From Armigeres subalbatus (lineage: Eukaryota; Arthropoda; Insecta; Diptera; Culicidae), in the NCBI RefSeq assembly GCF_024139115.2, contig NC_085140.1:100142988-100206987 (forward strand): a stretch of DNA of 64,000 bases, in the 5' to 3' direction. Below are positions 35,560 to 47,011 of the stretch, piece after piece (positions within the stretch are counted from its first letter, which is position 1; the number at the start of each line of letters is the position of its first letter). The notes under the pieces were generated by a model, which worked only from the letters and a program-made list of their open reading frames with translations, made no database searches and was not told the origin of the DNA. The position numbers and the translations under genes were made by a program.

Positions 35560-35745
35560 CCTCCCTCGCAGCAGTGGCAGATCCAGAGGTTCATGGCGGC
35601 GAAGCCTCAATAAAGAAATAAAAGAAGTCGATCCAAATTTAACCTGGCAACAGGTTAAAGCGATAGCTGGACATCGCTCAGGATGGAGATCTTTCAAGCT
35701 GGCCCTTTGCACCACCGGAGGTGTACAGGACGGGTCCGCGACGTT
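35560..35745 (+). pseudogene. Non-LTR retrotransposon ORF2 C-terminal scrap
   Basis: The frame at 35534-35815 contains GRSRGSWRRSLNKEI, then LTWQQVKAIAGHRSGWRSF and ALCTTGGVQDG. This is the arrangement seen at the extreme C-terminus of several insect non-LTR ORF2 proteins (basic linker, TW-x2-VKAIA, W-R-x-F). No reverse transcriptase or endonuclease remains, and the clade (RTE- or CR1-like) is not decided. It sits between composite copy 3 and a palindromic MITE. Confidence 0.5.
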
Positions 35746-35860
35746 AGGCATAAGTACGATAGACATAATGGACGTTAGACATAACGGACATAATTCTGCC
35801 TTCTTTAAATCATAGGCTGTTCTTTGGGTCATTTTATGTCTAACTTGCATTATGGCTAGA
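35746..35860. mobile_element. Palindromic GTTAGGCATAA-subrepeat element
   Basis: AGACATAATGGACGTTAGAC near 35770 is inverted near 35834-35858 (TTATGTCTAACTTGCATTAT). Its outer subrepeats (CGTTAGGCATAAGTACG) are inverted at 40490-40560, where they read ATGCCTAACGTCCGTTATG and so on. Confidence 0.55.
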
Positions 35861-35862
35861 TA

Positions 35863-36104
35863 CACACTTAATTTTTTTTACCGGGATCTCAGCAAAATGT
35901 TGAACTTTTACCGAGAATCGCACAGCCGTGCCCCAGCAAACATGTTTTTTTGCCGAGATTTCTGTCAAAATTGCTGATAATCAGCAATTAATTTGCCGAA
36001 AATCAGCTAACAAACGCTATTTTTGCCGGAATATCAGTTATTTATTTTGCTGGCGCACGGCTGTGCGGATTTTTGCCGAGCTGCAGAAATAAAAACTGAG
36101 TGTG
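35863..36104. mobile_element. 242-bp TA-flanked hairpin MITE
   Basis: The left CACACTTAATTT...CGCACAGCCGTG-CCCAGCAAA and the reverse complement of the right end (CACACTCAGTTTTT...CGCACAGCCGTGCGCCAGCAAA) are inverted repeats of about 80 bp with differences. TA occurs outside each end (35861-35862, 36105-36106). The interior repeats TTTTGCCG and GAAATCAGC motifs. Non-coding. Confidence 0.8.
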
Positions 36105-36111
36105 TACTGTA

Positions 36112-36344
36112 CTGCCCATGATCGCATATTTGTAACACTCGCATTTTTGTTCATTTTGTAAAAAGCCTGTGAATCGTTCAGAAAGCTCAATTTACTGCAT
36201 CTTATCCCATAACAGTAAAATAGGCTTTACTATCTTGCTTATCTGTGGTAAGCTGGAAATGATTGAGTTTGTGGGGAGGATTGACAAACGATTTACAAAA
36301 TCAACCAAAATGCAAATGTTACAAATATGCGATCATGGGCAGTG
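36112..36344. mobile_element. Approximately 233-bp MITE with about 30-bp inverted ends
   Basis: CTGCCCATGATCGCATATTT at 36112 is exactly inverted at the right end (AAATATGCGATCATGGGCAG ending near 36342). The arms extend to GTAACA/TGTTAC. It begins only a few bases after the preceding MITE, so two different MITEs lie side by side. The target duplication is uncertain, possibly TA. Confidence 0.8.
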
Positions 36345-36421
36345 TAGTAAGCTATGGTGAATAAAACTAGCAAGCCATGACTTCGACAAACGACAGAACT
36401 TAGACATTCTCCAATAAAACT

Positions 36422-37600
36422 TTGAAACGAGGACACGTATATCATCGCTACAACATCAGAAGTGGGGTTACCATCAAAATGCTACTACGTAGTCAAAAAA
36501 CTTCTGTAGAATTGCAGCGAAGCGAAATCAGGTCAGCGGAAACCATTCTTGGGGATGGAAATTTCGTCCAACTGGAAGATGCTTCAGGATCCAGATATGT
36601 GGAATCCATTATAGAGGATGAAAAATTCGGCCAAACTGGAAGGCAGGAAAGGAGAAAAGAATTACAAACTGTATCATATTTTCCAACTTCAGAAGGTTCA
36701 AATAGATCTATGTATCCATCAACAGAGGCTCCTGTTTTATCAAATCAACGACCTCATATCAATCAAGCCGGAAATGCAATCAACTCTTCTTGTCAGCCGT
36801 TACAATTGAATACTCTGAATAACAGTTTGTGTCAAGATGAACTTTGTTCTATATTGCCAACGTTTACCGGTCATTATCAAGAAGAAGTTAACCATTTTTT
36901 GAAAACTCTATCAAATACTAAACAGGCGCTCAATGTCGACGAACAAGTCATGAAGATGGCTTTTATCAAGCAGTTGAAGGGAAAAGCCCAGAGCTGGTTA
37001 CACTCCAATGCCGATTTTATAATGAAAAACTACAATGAACTCGCTGCAGGATTACAAGCCATGTTCGCAGTACAGATTAACGTTTACCAATTAAGAACAC
37101 AACTGGCAAAGCGAACTTGGTCTGGACGAGAATCGTTTGAAGATTATTATCAAACAAAACGACTTTTGGCGCAGAAATTGAACCTACCAGAAAGAGAACT
37201 CGTCGAATATCTTGTGGAAGGAATAGAGGATCAAGTACTGCGGAATCAAGCCAGAATTTAGACTTTTGCTTCCGTCAACGATGTGCTTCAAGCGTTCCGG
37301 ATGATACGTTTCGATTCGGCACCGTCTAGCAGAAGGGTGAGCTTTGTTTGTCGTGCAATCAACCAGGACATTTTGCTGCACATTGCGGAGTTACCCGAGG
37401 AGCTAATGTCAACTAGAAGAAATCCGAAAATCCAAGAAATAAATTTAAAACACCAAGACAATTACGAACCGACAGGACTATAAACAACTTGGACGACCAT
37501 CATGGAAACATAAATGACGGACAGATAAAATGCGACGGCTTGGTATAGTTTAAATTCATTGATAGTATTACCAATTTGAAGGCCCTTTTTGACACAGGTA
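36422..37600 (+). pseudogene. Ty3/Gypsy-type retrotransposon gag and start of protease (degenerate)
   Basis: The open frame 36422-37261 has no good ATG at its start (first internal ATG 36479). It contains a retroviral-type Gag/capsid region: LPTFTGHYQEEVNHFLKTL near residue 142, QLKGKAQSWL near 181, then the W-x-E-S-F-E-D-Y-Y block near 242. A stop at 37259-37261 breaks it. The frame resumes after it but then shifts by one base near 37330-37338, because a canonical CCHC zinc knuckle (C-x2-C-x4-H-x4-C, 37345-37386) lies in another frame. Downstream, LFDTG at about 37585-37599 is an aspartic-protease active-site motif cut off by the DNA element starting at 37601. No LTR was seen. Not functional. 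Confidence 0.75.
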
Positions 37601-39890
37601 CACTATAGGATTTCGGGCGGTCATTAATCGAAAATGTCATGTCTTCCGAATTATTTTAAAATATTTTCTCTCCATTGTCAATACTCTAATTAAGAGAAAT
37701 TCTGAATTTGAAGTCTCTAGGTGCACTAGTTCCAAAGATATAAGGTGGCAAAGTCAGAAATGGGTAAAAAAGTTAGCAAATTTTCTGAAAAAATATTTTA
37801 TTTTCAACTATTTATTGAAATATTTTTTAAATGTTTTTTCTTCAATGTTAATACATCATTACAAAGGTTATTGTATAAGCTTTTAAATGGTGTGCAAAAA
37901 CTAATGGTTACACTGTGAAAAAAATTGAAAAAATGCGGAAGCAATATTTTTTCCAAAAACGACGCTATTTTCAACTTTGATAGTGAAGAACTTTTTTTCC
38001 TCAGGAATCCCTGGGTTCTTTTATGATACACATCAAGGACAAAGCTTCGACTAAAATGTCCTGAAAGAATTTCTTGCCAGTATTTGCAATTAACAGAGTT
38101 AAGTCACTCTGATTTTTTTTTCATTTGTTTTTTACCGTGTTTTGCCTCTCTCGTACTCCAAGGTTAATGCTCATTCCAAAAACGAATGTTTGATAGAAGG
38201 CCCGGAGGCCTAGTGTTATATACCAACTAACTCAGCGCGAAGAATTGAGGTGATGTCTGTATGTGTGCATGCGCGTCTGTATGTATGTGCGCAAAAGAAC
38301 GCAATCGCCATTTAGACACTTATTTGTGTCCGATTTTCTCGCAACAAGTTTCATTCGACGGGAAATCTAGTCCCATCGTTTCCTATTGAAAATGGGTCAG
38401 ACTGAACTATGCGCTCAAAGGGTATGGTCAAAATACATTTATTGGTAATAACTTCGACTTTATTTATAACCATTTGAGCTCATTTAATTAACTTTTCAAA
38501 GGAGTAATGAATAAAACCCCAATGCAATGCAGCACAACGGTAACGGAAGGATTTAACAGTTCGCTCATATATGTCCTGTCAAATTTTACCGTTTCCGTCG
38601 CCATTCCGCTGAAATGCGTTTGGGGCTTGAGTGGTTTGAGTCATTCTCTAAACCTAATTTTCTGAGCTATTCATTAGCTACTGATGGAGAACTAAATATG
38701 AGATTTCATAATATGTAAATATTTATAAATCTCCTGGAATCAATAATTCCCGACATGTTTATTGCAAAAGTAAAGACGAACAATATCTTAGTTAGAACGG
38801 AGCGTATGAAATTCCTGCTAGTGTTCATGAATGTCTGGCTAATGGTAGGGAAATATTTATTCACTCATCTACACTTTGAGGTTCACTGGCTGAACAACCA
38901 GCGGAAAGTCAATATAAACAGTTGAAGAAATTTAGAACTCATAATGCAAGAAAATGATCAAGAGAGGCAAATGTTGACATTTTCCTTCGTGCCTTACATG
39001 AATCAGATCCATTTTAAGCTCGATTTGGATAACGAGGAGACGTTGGAAAAAATTTTTCACTTAGTTATTCTTATGCCATGCGTAATTTTGTAATATTTGA
39101 AGATTTTCAAAAGTTCTTTATCTTCTAATACTTTAGATGAATTTATCTCATCTTCCATCGTTGATGGAATTGAAGAAAATATCATTGAAGACTTAAACCT
39201 TGACACAGAAAAGAATGATGCTGTATATAACTTGTAGAAATCATGAAAACAAATCAAAAGTAATTCAAATAGTGTTGTTATTTAAATTAAAAGAATTTTG
39301 CTTTTCGGAAGAATGGAGCATTCTTACATTCCACAATGAATGTCCACATTTTTGAGAATATATTAATCTCATTTTTTGAATAACTTGTACACGTAAAAAT
39401 GTCATGGGATTGCGATTTCTAATTTGCTAATACCCTTTTTCAAAAGTTATTTTCAATTCTGATTATTTGATTAACATTTAATGCTTTATGATCCTTCAGA
39501 TCCTAGTACTTTGTCAAACAAATTGTTCTAAATACAAATTGTGAGGCATGAGAGTGAGAACAAAAAATATCACGGAATGTCATGAAATTAATGTCATTTA
39601 ACATGATCGCCGCCATAATGTCCATAAATTGCTGAACTTAGTTTTTGTACAGCCCCTTCCTTCTCCTTAAGAAAACGCACGAAATTTCAACTTCCCAAAT
39701 AGGTTTGCTTTGTCACGTTAATCGAACCTATGAAAAAATAATTACGTAATTCATAGACGATCCCCAAAGGGGGTTGGAAATTGTATATTCATGCTATTTC
39801 GACCATACACAGCTAAAACTAAGTGGAAAATCACTTTAAAAGTCCAATTTTATTTTTGACCGCTCGCTTGTATGGGGATCCCCCATAGTG
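37601..39890. mobile_element. 2.29-kb DNA transposon inserted in the retrotransposon protease
   Basis: The ends CACTATAGG (left) and CACTATGGG (reverse complement of the right end) are flanked by an exact 5-bp direct repeat AGGTA (37596-37600, 39891-39895). Protease-like reading resumes at the right side in register, which independently fixes the boundaries. Inside are a family Y-like unit (about 38130-38450, with AGAAGGCCCGGAGGCC and TGATGTCTGT) and a frame-broken coding-like stretch near 38895-39010, which may be a decayed transposase but matches nothing I can name. The superfamily is unassigned. Confidence 0.75.
38130..38450 (+). repeat. Family Y-like segment inside the 2.29-kb element
   Basis: Contains TAGAAGGCCCGGAGGCCTAG, ATATACC-ACTCAGC, GAATTGAGGTGATGTCTGT, a short TATG/TGCG microsatellite and one CTCGCAACAAGTTTCATTCG unit. 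The order matches 60280-60420 plus the units at 62695 onward. Confidence 0.65.
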
Positions 39891-40484
39891 AGGTAGCCCA
39901 GTCTCACTGATACGCCACGGTTTGATCAATGGAAAAGATATTAAAAGGATTGATGAATAAAAAAACTTTCGTGGTATCGGTGGGAAACGGCTTAAACTTT
40001 TAGGATTATTCTCTAACAAAATTTTGATACAACATATCACATTCAGTATTGATTTTTATGATGTTCCTGATCATGTACTACACTTCCGTTCTACACATAA
40101 TTGTCCCATGTTACCTTTGATGGAAAAAATCAAACTCGAGTCAATTTGTCCCACTAATTTCAGGATGGATTAGATCTTAAAATTTAACAAATATTTTTGG
40201 GATGTTATGAGCGTAGGCAGCACTTTTCCAGGACATAAAATGAATCACTACTTATTCAAACGGTTATCAGTCTCTATTATCATCAAACATCAACTTCGTT
40301 TTTTCAGTGGGACAAATTGACTCGAGTTTGAGATTTTTCATTAAAGGTTACATGGGACAATTATGCGTAGAACGGCAGTACACCTCGTTGATGCTATTAT
40401 TGGTCGAGACATCATCATGCAACCTGGTATACGGACGATAATACAAAATAATATTAAAATGTATTCGGTCGATTCACTACAATA
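39891..40484 (+). pseudogene. Ty3/Gypsy protease remainder (split by a MITE at 40081-40378)
   Basis: Immediately after the AGGTA duplication the sequence reads as retropepsin-like protein (SLIRHGLI near 39901, then a KRLKLLGLFS stretch near 39988). It continues across the MITE at 40081-40378 to AIIGRDII near 40393-40416, the hallmark [I/L]-[I/L]-G-R-D helix at the end of retrotransposon proteases. An in-frame stop near 39957 and the two insertions inactivate it. Nothing recognisable as reverse transcriptase follows; the sequence stops at the GCCTAACG subrepeats at 40490. Confidence 0.65.
40081..40378. mobile_element. 298-bp TA-flanked MITE inside the protease remnant
   Basis: The ends (CCGTTCTACACATAATTGTC and the inverse of GACAATTATGCGTAGAACGG) extend to the arms AAACTCGAGTCAATTTGTCC and their inverse, about 70 bp each. 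TA flanks it (40079-40080, 40379-40380). Protease-like reading continues across the insert. Non-coding. Confidence 0.8.
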
Positions 40485-40570
40485 TGCCTAACGTCCGTTA
40501 TGGCTAACGTCCATTATGCCTAACGTACTTATGCCTATAACGTCTTTATGCCTAACGGGGTATAAACGTA
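40485..40570. repeat. ATGCCTAACGT subrepeat cluster
   Basis: Four or five tandem-like copies of TATGCCTAACGTC/TATGGCTAACGTC. It is the inverse of the subrepeats at 35746-35800 (about 44 of 48 positions by eye), so the two clusters face each other across 4.7 kb. Confidence 0.65.
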
Positions 40571-40584
40571 CAGGACCCATAAGT

Positions 40585-40756
40585 ACGTAAGTGGTTCAAC
40601 TATTGAGAAAAAAAAATCGAAAAATACACAATGCCTTGTTTCTTAAAATGCTAGTTATTGAATATCTCTCTGAATATATCGCAATCGATCAGGATAACGA
40701 AAGATTAGTGACAAGACAATTATTCAGAGTTTTATGTGAAATGTCAGCTTTACAGG
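40585..40756 (+). other. Unassigned coding-like stretch
   Basis: One frame from 40591 reads as ordinary-looking protein (charged, with IEYLSEYIAIDQDNE and TRQLFRVLCEMSAL) up to the pogo-like terminus at 40757. I do not recognise it. It could be an exon or an element fragment truncated by the insertion, or chance. Confidence 0.25.
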
Positions 40757-40758
40757 TA

Positions 40759-42410
40759 CAGGTCGGACTCGATTATCCGGAGTATCAAAAAAAAAATTCA
40801 CCCTGGATAATCGAATCACCAGAAAAAAATCATATCTGCAATTAAATAACGAAAAATAAAATAAAAAATATTTTATTTTATTTGCAGTGGTGTAGTCAGA
40901 AATTATTTAGGAAAACCCTTGATTAATCCACCTAGCGGTATAGGTGACTTTCTGGTATATTATAGGTATATTATGGAAAAATAGCATTTTTACCACAATT
41001 GTTGAGTCCATAGTTCGATCCAGCCAATTGTCAATATGAAACGATAAGAAAGGATTCCCATTTGAATGCAACTTGTTGGTTGAGAATAGGCTGACAGAAA
41101 GGGGGCTTGAGAATCAAACAATTAGGCAATGATCCGATCATTAAATAACCATTTACAACTTCTTGTAATCTCTACTTGGTGACATAAAAATAAAAAAAAT
41201 TAAAAATAATAAAAAAATATATAAGAAATTCAGACGAATTTTTAAATATTAAATTAAAGGAATTATGCGTGGAAATTGGGTGGATCTTCCAATGAAAATT
41301 CAGCACAAATTTCCATGCTATTCAGATACACTTTCCCTGAATGTTAAAAAACTTAAGAAAATTTGGAAGATTTCCTCTGGTATCTGGAAGGGATCACAAC
41401 CATCAGTTTGGTTTTGCTGATATTGTTAACTAAACTCTGCTTACCTACATAAATGGACCGCTTGGATTAATGGATTAATTACATAAGTGTGACAATCCAT
41501 AAACAATTTTGAGATGATTGATATAAAAAGTGTGACGGGTAGGACGGGCGAGGGGGGTTGAAAAATACCGATTTTTGCATTACGAAATTAATGGATTATA
41601 CCTTAAGGGAGGATATTCTGCAAGATGAATTTCTTCAGAAAACCTCCTATTGTAAGGACATTGCTGCTGATGACGCATTTCGACCTTTTTTGTACCCATG
41701 GTCCTCAATGGCAACTTTACTAGAACGAGGCGTTTTATCACAACGTCGTCGGTAGGGGAAATATTTCTCTGCCCCTTTTTCACATTTGTATCAGGTGACG
41801 AGCAATTTGTTTTCATGTCTTGCTAAGATCGAAAAAGTCTTATGCTTCTCGTTTATTGTCGTTAATTATCAATGAGATTTTCATTCTGCAATCCTTGTTA
41901 TGCGCCCAAACATATCGTTCTATGTTGGCGTTACATTTTACGTTTTCATCTGTCGAATGAGCGACTGGTTCATCAGTTTTAGAACCACATTGGATTGATA
42001 TAAATGACAAATCTGAAAATTTTGTCTAAATTCCAACAGCTTAGTTGACAATCGATCGAGATATTGCATGGAAGGAAAAGAGAGCAACGTCTTCCATGGA
42101 AAAGTTCTAAATATAGAACAACTTTACTTCAGTCCTTCCCATTCCAACTACGTTCATGTTTCTTCCTTTACTTAAATTTCAATATACAGAACAACTCCTT
42201 TTTTCAAACCCCCTCCTACAACTTAGATACGTCCCATATTGTCAAAATAATCATAGTGTATATTATAATATTGAAATTATTAAACAAAATTTAAAAAAAA
42301 ACGGAGAAAAAAAAATATTCCGGATAATGGAGTCTAAAATTCCAGATAATCGAACCCCGGATAATCGAGTCCCCGGATAATCGAGTCTCCGGATAATTGA
42401 GTCCGACCTG
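40759..42410. mobile_element. Pogo/Tigger-like non-autonomous DNA element (1.65 kb)
   Basis: CAGGTCGGACTCGATTATCC at the left end is matched by the inverse of the right end (GGATAATTGAGTCCGACCTG), with TA outside both (40757-40758, 42411-42412). CAG-starting ends at a TA duplication are typical of the pogo branch of Tc1/mariner. The sub-motif GGATAATCGA is repeated at both ends (three or four times at the right, twice at the left). No transposase frame was recognised; the short frames at 41558-41816 and 42064-42380 appear incidental. Confidence 0.75.
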
Positions 42411-42687
42411 TACAAATCCACTGTGCGGTTTGTGTTCAACCTTCGTCGTCGTGGCTCTGCAGCTATCTTTCGTCATTCGACTTTAATAATTATAATAATT
42501 ATGGGTCCTGATCCCTGCAAACTATCATCCACAAATCTTACATTCATGAGACAAGCATAATTTGGGGACCAACCAAGGTACAAGGACAACAAGAACGTAC
42601 TCGAAACTTCATCATCCCTATAGACACACATCGTATGTTTTCTACTAGTAAACACCCATCAAATTAACTTTTAAATGCATTGCACGG

Positions 42688-43281
42688 CCCAGTAAACCAC
42701 ATATCGTATAACAAATAGCAAATAATGTCGCATATGCGTCCATCTAAAATCTAAATCGCACTGCATATCAAAATTTGTCAGATTATTGTTGAAAAATGTT
42801 GTATTGAATTCATCGTATACGATATTTTGAAACCATAGTGAAAGTCAATCGCAATTGTGTGAATACAAACTCGTAATGACTTATATTCCTCGCAATATCC
42901 TATATCAGTGCGAATGAACGTCTTTGTGAATCGTAATACAATCAAAACCACTTCAGTCCAAATGGCTTGTAGAAGTTTCATGCAGCTGTAAAGATATAAA
43001 TTGTGTAGTTTATGTTGGACAAAAATCCAATTCACTTCAAGATGTGCAGTATGGTGCGGTGGTAGAGTATTCGCCTTCAAATCCAAAGATCGCATGTTCG
43101 AGACTTTTAATCGTAATACTGTTCTTACGATGTCGGGAAAAATCGTAAAATAAAACTCGTATGTACCTATATCGCCTCCACTTTGGTACGTATATAGCCA
43201 ATCTGTGCATTATATACGATTAAGTTGGTTCTTATATAATAACCTATATCAAGAGTTATAGGTACCAAAATGTTGACTGGG
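42688..43281 (+). mobile_element. Family X element, copy 1 (594 bp, tRNA-like module)
   Basis: It starts CCCAGTAAACCACATATCG and ends AATGTTGACTGGG, so the termini are short inverted repeats (CCCAGT-AAC / GTT-ACTGGG). The body is rich in ATCGTATACGAT-like words. A tRNA-like module (A box TGGTAGAGTATTCG, B box GTTCGAGAC) sits at about 43044-43110. The second copy is 47903-57628, interrupted. Target duplication unclear. Confidence 0.65.
43044..43110 (+). tRNA. tRNA-like module in family X copy 1 (retroposon/MITE promoter, not a functional tRNA)
   Basis: GGTGCGGTGGTAGAGTATTC (D-arm/A-box-like) is followed 36 bp on by ATGTTCGAGAC (T-loop/B-box-like), with a plausible anticodon arm between. The acceptor stem is not closed. 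The same arrangement recurs at 51218-51278. Confidence 0.5.
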
Positions 43282-46200
43282 GGTATGCTTCTTGAATATA
43301 TAAAGCAAAGAGCAGCCACCTTACTCTGTCTAGAATGGAATAGAAATACCTAAAACTAATCTGAGCAGTTTTGAGTTTCTTTAGTCTAAATCTAAATAGT
43401 TTAGAATTTGTTCAATCGAGAACTTTGTAATCATACAGTAAACGGTTTCATTCTAATTCACATGCCTTAAATTGTGATTCTCAATGGTATTCAAGAAAAA
43501 AAACTCGCTGGACAACTAAGTATCTTGTACTTGGTCCTTATAGAACCTAATGTTCGGTCAGTTGTCTATTTTTGCAATAAACTATTCAGAATTGTAACGA
43601 ATGATACTTGTTAGAATTCTGTGGAATATCGCTGAAAATGCCAGCATAATAATATTCAATATTTGTTTGCAAAGATTTTAAAATTAGTTGAAGCTAAAAT
43701 CTTTCTATTAAAAAGATGTTGCTGGTAGTTTATAATTAGAAAGTGCTTTATGTAGACTACAATGATAGTCGAAAACGTTCCATCTGGACTTAATAAAGCA
43801 ATCTGTTATGTTAATAAAATAAAAGTATTGTGTTTGTATTGTATTTGCCTCGATTTACAAAAACTTCTTCCAATAGACTTCAGAGTGCTAAAATCTAACA
43901 AATATAATATTCTAAATCAGATAAAAAAAATTAAAATCGATGGTTATTTTTTAAGGTCCCCCTTTTTCAATCAAATGTTCTCATTTTTCGCTCTTTTGGT
44001 GAATTGTTTCCTTTTTGAAAATTAATATATGTTCACCCTAGTGGCAAAAGCCAAAGCTAATCTAACCCATTTTCAATAGCAAATAATGGCACAGGATTTT
44101 CTGTCATATGCAATCTGTTGCAAACAAATTGATCAACAACATCTAAGAGCCAAAAACATATGAGTGAGTTCCTTTACGTACACCTAAAATTACGAGGAAG
44201 ACAAAAAATAATACTAACCACTGCGTTGCTGAAGTAGTTGGAGAGGGCCCTCCTTTAGCTATCGTTGATGCATTCAAGACGCCCACACTGAGTTGTTTGT
44301 ATGCCGGTAGCTTCAATATGTCGAATTGACCCGCAATAAATTGTTCGATGTACACCTGAGGACGGCAGCCGTCACCATCGATGAGGAACTGCTGATCTTT
44401 TGAGTATGATTGGCGATGGGGGACTGCTGGTCCTTTGAGTTGGTTGACGTAAGCACGTAACAATTACGATATCGACGATAAGGAAATGGAGGTAGTAGGA
44501 CGTTCAGATTCACAGATCTGGTGGCCAGAATATGTTCGATTGAGTGTTTTGTGTTTCTGATGTAGATCTGGTTAGTTGACTTTCCGCAACACAATATAAA
44601 TATATAATATACCTTACTTTCCTGGCAATTAATATTTATCAGCTGCGTAAAACATATGCTCAATAAATTACTTACGGTGCAGTCGATTGCTTGATGCACT
44701 AGAAAATATTTGAATTGGATAAAATGGCCAACAAGAATGAAAGAGCGGAAAAAGCATACACCACCACCACACCAAATGCGTGTTTCGGATTCAAATTCAA
44801 AATGAATATCTCCGAACTGTTTGAATCACTGCTGATTTCACTCTAAGGTGTCCCGGATTTGGATCTAGTTTTTAAACTAACCTGGGCTCAATCACTTCGA
44901 TTTATATTTCTTATTTCGAATTTATTTCAAGTGGAAGTGTTACGAAAGGTGATGATTGCCTTGTAAATGTTCATGAATCACATGATTCTTCCATTCATTA
45001 TATACAAACTTATGCGTCGTCGTAATAATTACAATCCAATTTTGTATTTCTAGATCATTTTTATTTAAAAAAAATAATGTACTGCTTATTTGTGTGCAGA
45101 GTTGATATTATTTTCGTAATATTGTCGGCTAAAAACCCACAACCGATAGCTTCAAAATGGATTCCTCCCTAAAACATTACACTTTGTAGACACACCACAT
45201 GCACGGACCGCCTCAAATTATCCCAGCCGTACATCAAAGTGGAACCATGCATAAAACCGAACGGAAAAGCGCGGTGCAAAACCGCGCGACCCTTCCTCAT
45301 CGTCGTCCTCGTCAAAGCGAGCCTAATGGAATCGGAAGTTGTTGTCAGCCAGCCAGTTGACACCCTATCTCGAGGATGCGTGCCGTTCCAAAGGTTTCAA
45401 AATTGCTAAACGAGCGCATCATTACCGCTGCATCACCTCCCCTTACGGCAGCCATAGGGGAAAGTGGGTAAAAATGCACCAAACCCACTCTGATAGGGTG
45501 TTGGACATGGATAATGCTTTTCAATCAAATTTTACTAATAAATTATTTCAAAAAATCCTCAACGAATTCAAGCGTACTGCGCATTGTAATTAACGATTAT
45601 TAAAACTGAAATGTTTTTTTTTTAATGTCCACAATCGTTTTATTCCAATCATGTTCATATTTCAAACATAATTCATATTCGAATAAAAGATGTACACGTT
45701 AGAATTATCGTTGTAAGTTGTATAAATTCATTGAAAAAAATATTTATCTACGAAAATTAAGATAATACGCATTTCAGACCATCGTCCACTTTGTCATCGT
45801 CGACCATAGACATTGCATTGCCCCTGACTTCGTATTGTAGTAAATAAATTACGCATGGTTGGAAATGTTTCCTAATTTTACGAGGGGCTCCGGCTACCGG
45901 AGGGAAACTGGAAACCGAACACGTTTCCCGTCAACCGAATCCCCCGTGTTTGTCGACGGGATAATCGATTTTTTCGTTCCTTGCGTTTTGTTTCGTGACC
46001 ATGTGTTTAAGTGATTGCTCAGTTCTGCGGTGTCTCAAACTATGGCGAGTCGAGGATGTCCCTTTTTTGTGGCATCCTGAGCTAGACAGTCTGTCGCCTG
46101 GAACCTCCATGTGTCCTGGTCGGATCCAACCTGAAGTGTGTTGTTTGCGTTTCAAATTCTTTTCACACAGTTCCATTGAGCGGGGAATATGTCGGAAGCT

Positions 46201-47011
46201 TTTCGGTCAATACTTGAGACCCGATGTGTAAATTTAGTTATCCAAAAGACTGTTAACTTTCACACTTGTTCGATTTACTTAGGACCAGGTCAACACTTGA
46301 TATGAGTAATTTTACTCTGGGACGGGACTTGCAAAGAGGAAAAAATGTAACTTCATCTGCAACCAGCAAGCGCTGTCACGAATTGTCAGATGCAACCAGC
46401 ACCTTTTTGTGTAAAAGTATTGGTATCCCTCAAAAAGTATTCCGAATGATTTTGTTTTACGAGTACTTTTTCACTTTAAAAAGTATTCTAGAAAAGCCAG
46501 ACAGCTTAATATTGAACTGTTATGAATACGTGTTTTATTTCCGATAGGAAAATCTTTATAAAAATAAGTTTACAAATCCGTAAATCACAAACACTTTTAT
46601 TGTGCTCAGAAGATTCTACCCGGGATTTAGGTGAAACACTCAAGGAAACAGTTGAGAATCGATGATCAACTGTGATGAAAAGAAGAACAAGTGTCAAAAC
46701 AAGGAAAAAGAAGCCGTCTTTGCAGGTCTCGTCTCAGATTTTACTCACTGACGGGCAGGACGGCTACAAAGCAAATTTCTAAAGTGTATCCCGAGTGATG
46801 TAAACTGAAATATCTTATGAAGAACTACCTGTTTGCTTATTTGAATGCAGTATAGGATACTCTGCCGCTCCCACGTTTTGGTCTATGATCAGTTTTTATT
46901 TTTATTTTTGAGGGCCGTGGACATTCGATACCAACTGTTCTCAAAATAGCCTCGTGACTGCTGAATATCCCGTTAATATTGTGTTTAAATTTAATGTATT
47001 ATGGTCATCAG
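43282..47011. other. 3.7-kb stretch without a recognised gene
   Basis: AT-rich DNA. The longer frames (44143-44699 minus, 45169-45363 minus, 45931-46231 on both strands) overlap on opposite strands or match no family I know. No element ends were identified. Confidence 0.45.

Noticed and set aside
35863..36104. CACA...TGTG ends as an LTR pair
   Set aside because: The ends are inverted over about 80 bp with a TA duplication, which is a MITE hairpin, not direct LTRs.
43282..47011. Candidate host exons at 44143-44699, 45169-45363 and 45931-46231
   Set aside because: No recognised family, and frames compete on opposite strands. No splice-consistent chain could be built by eye.
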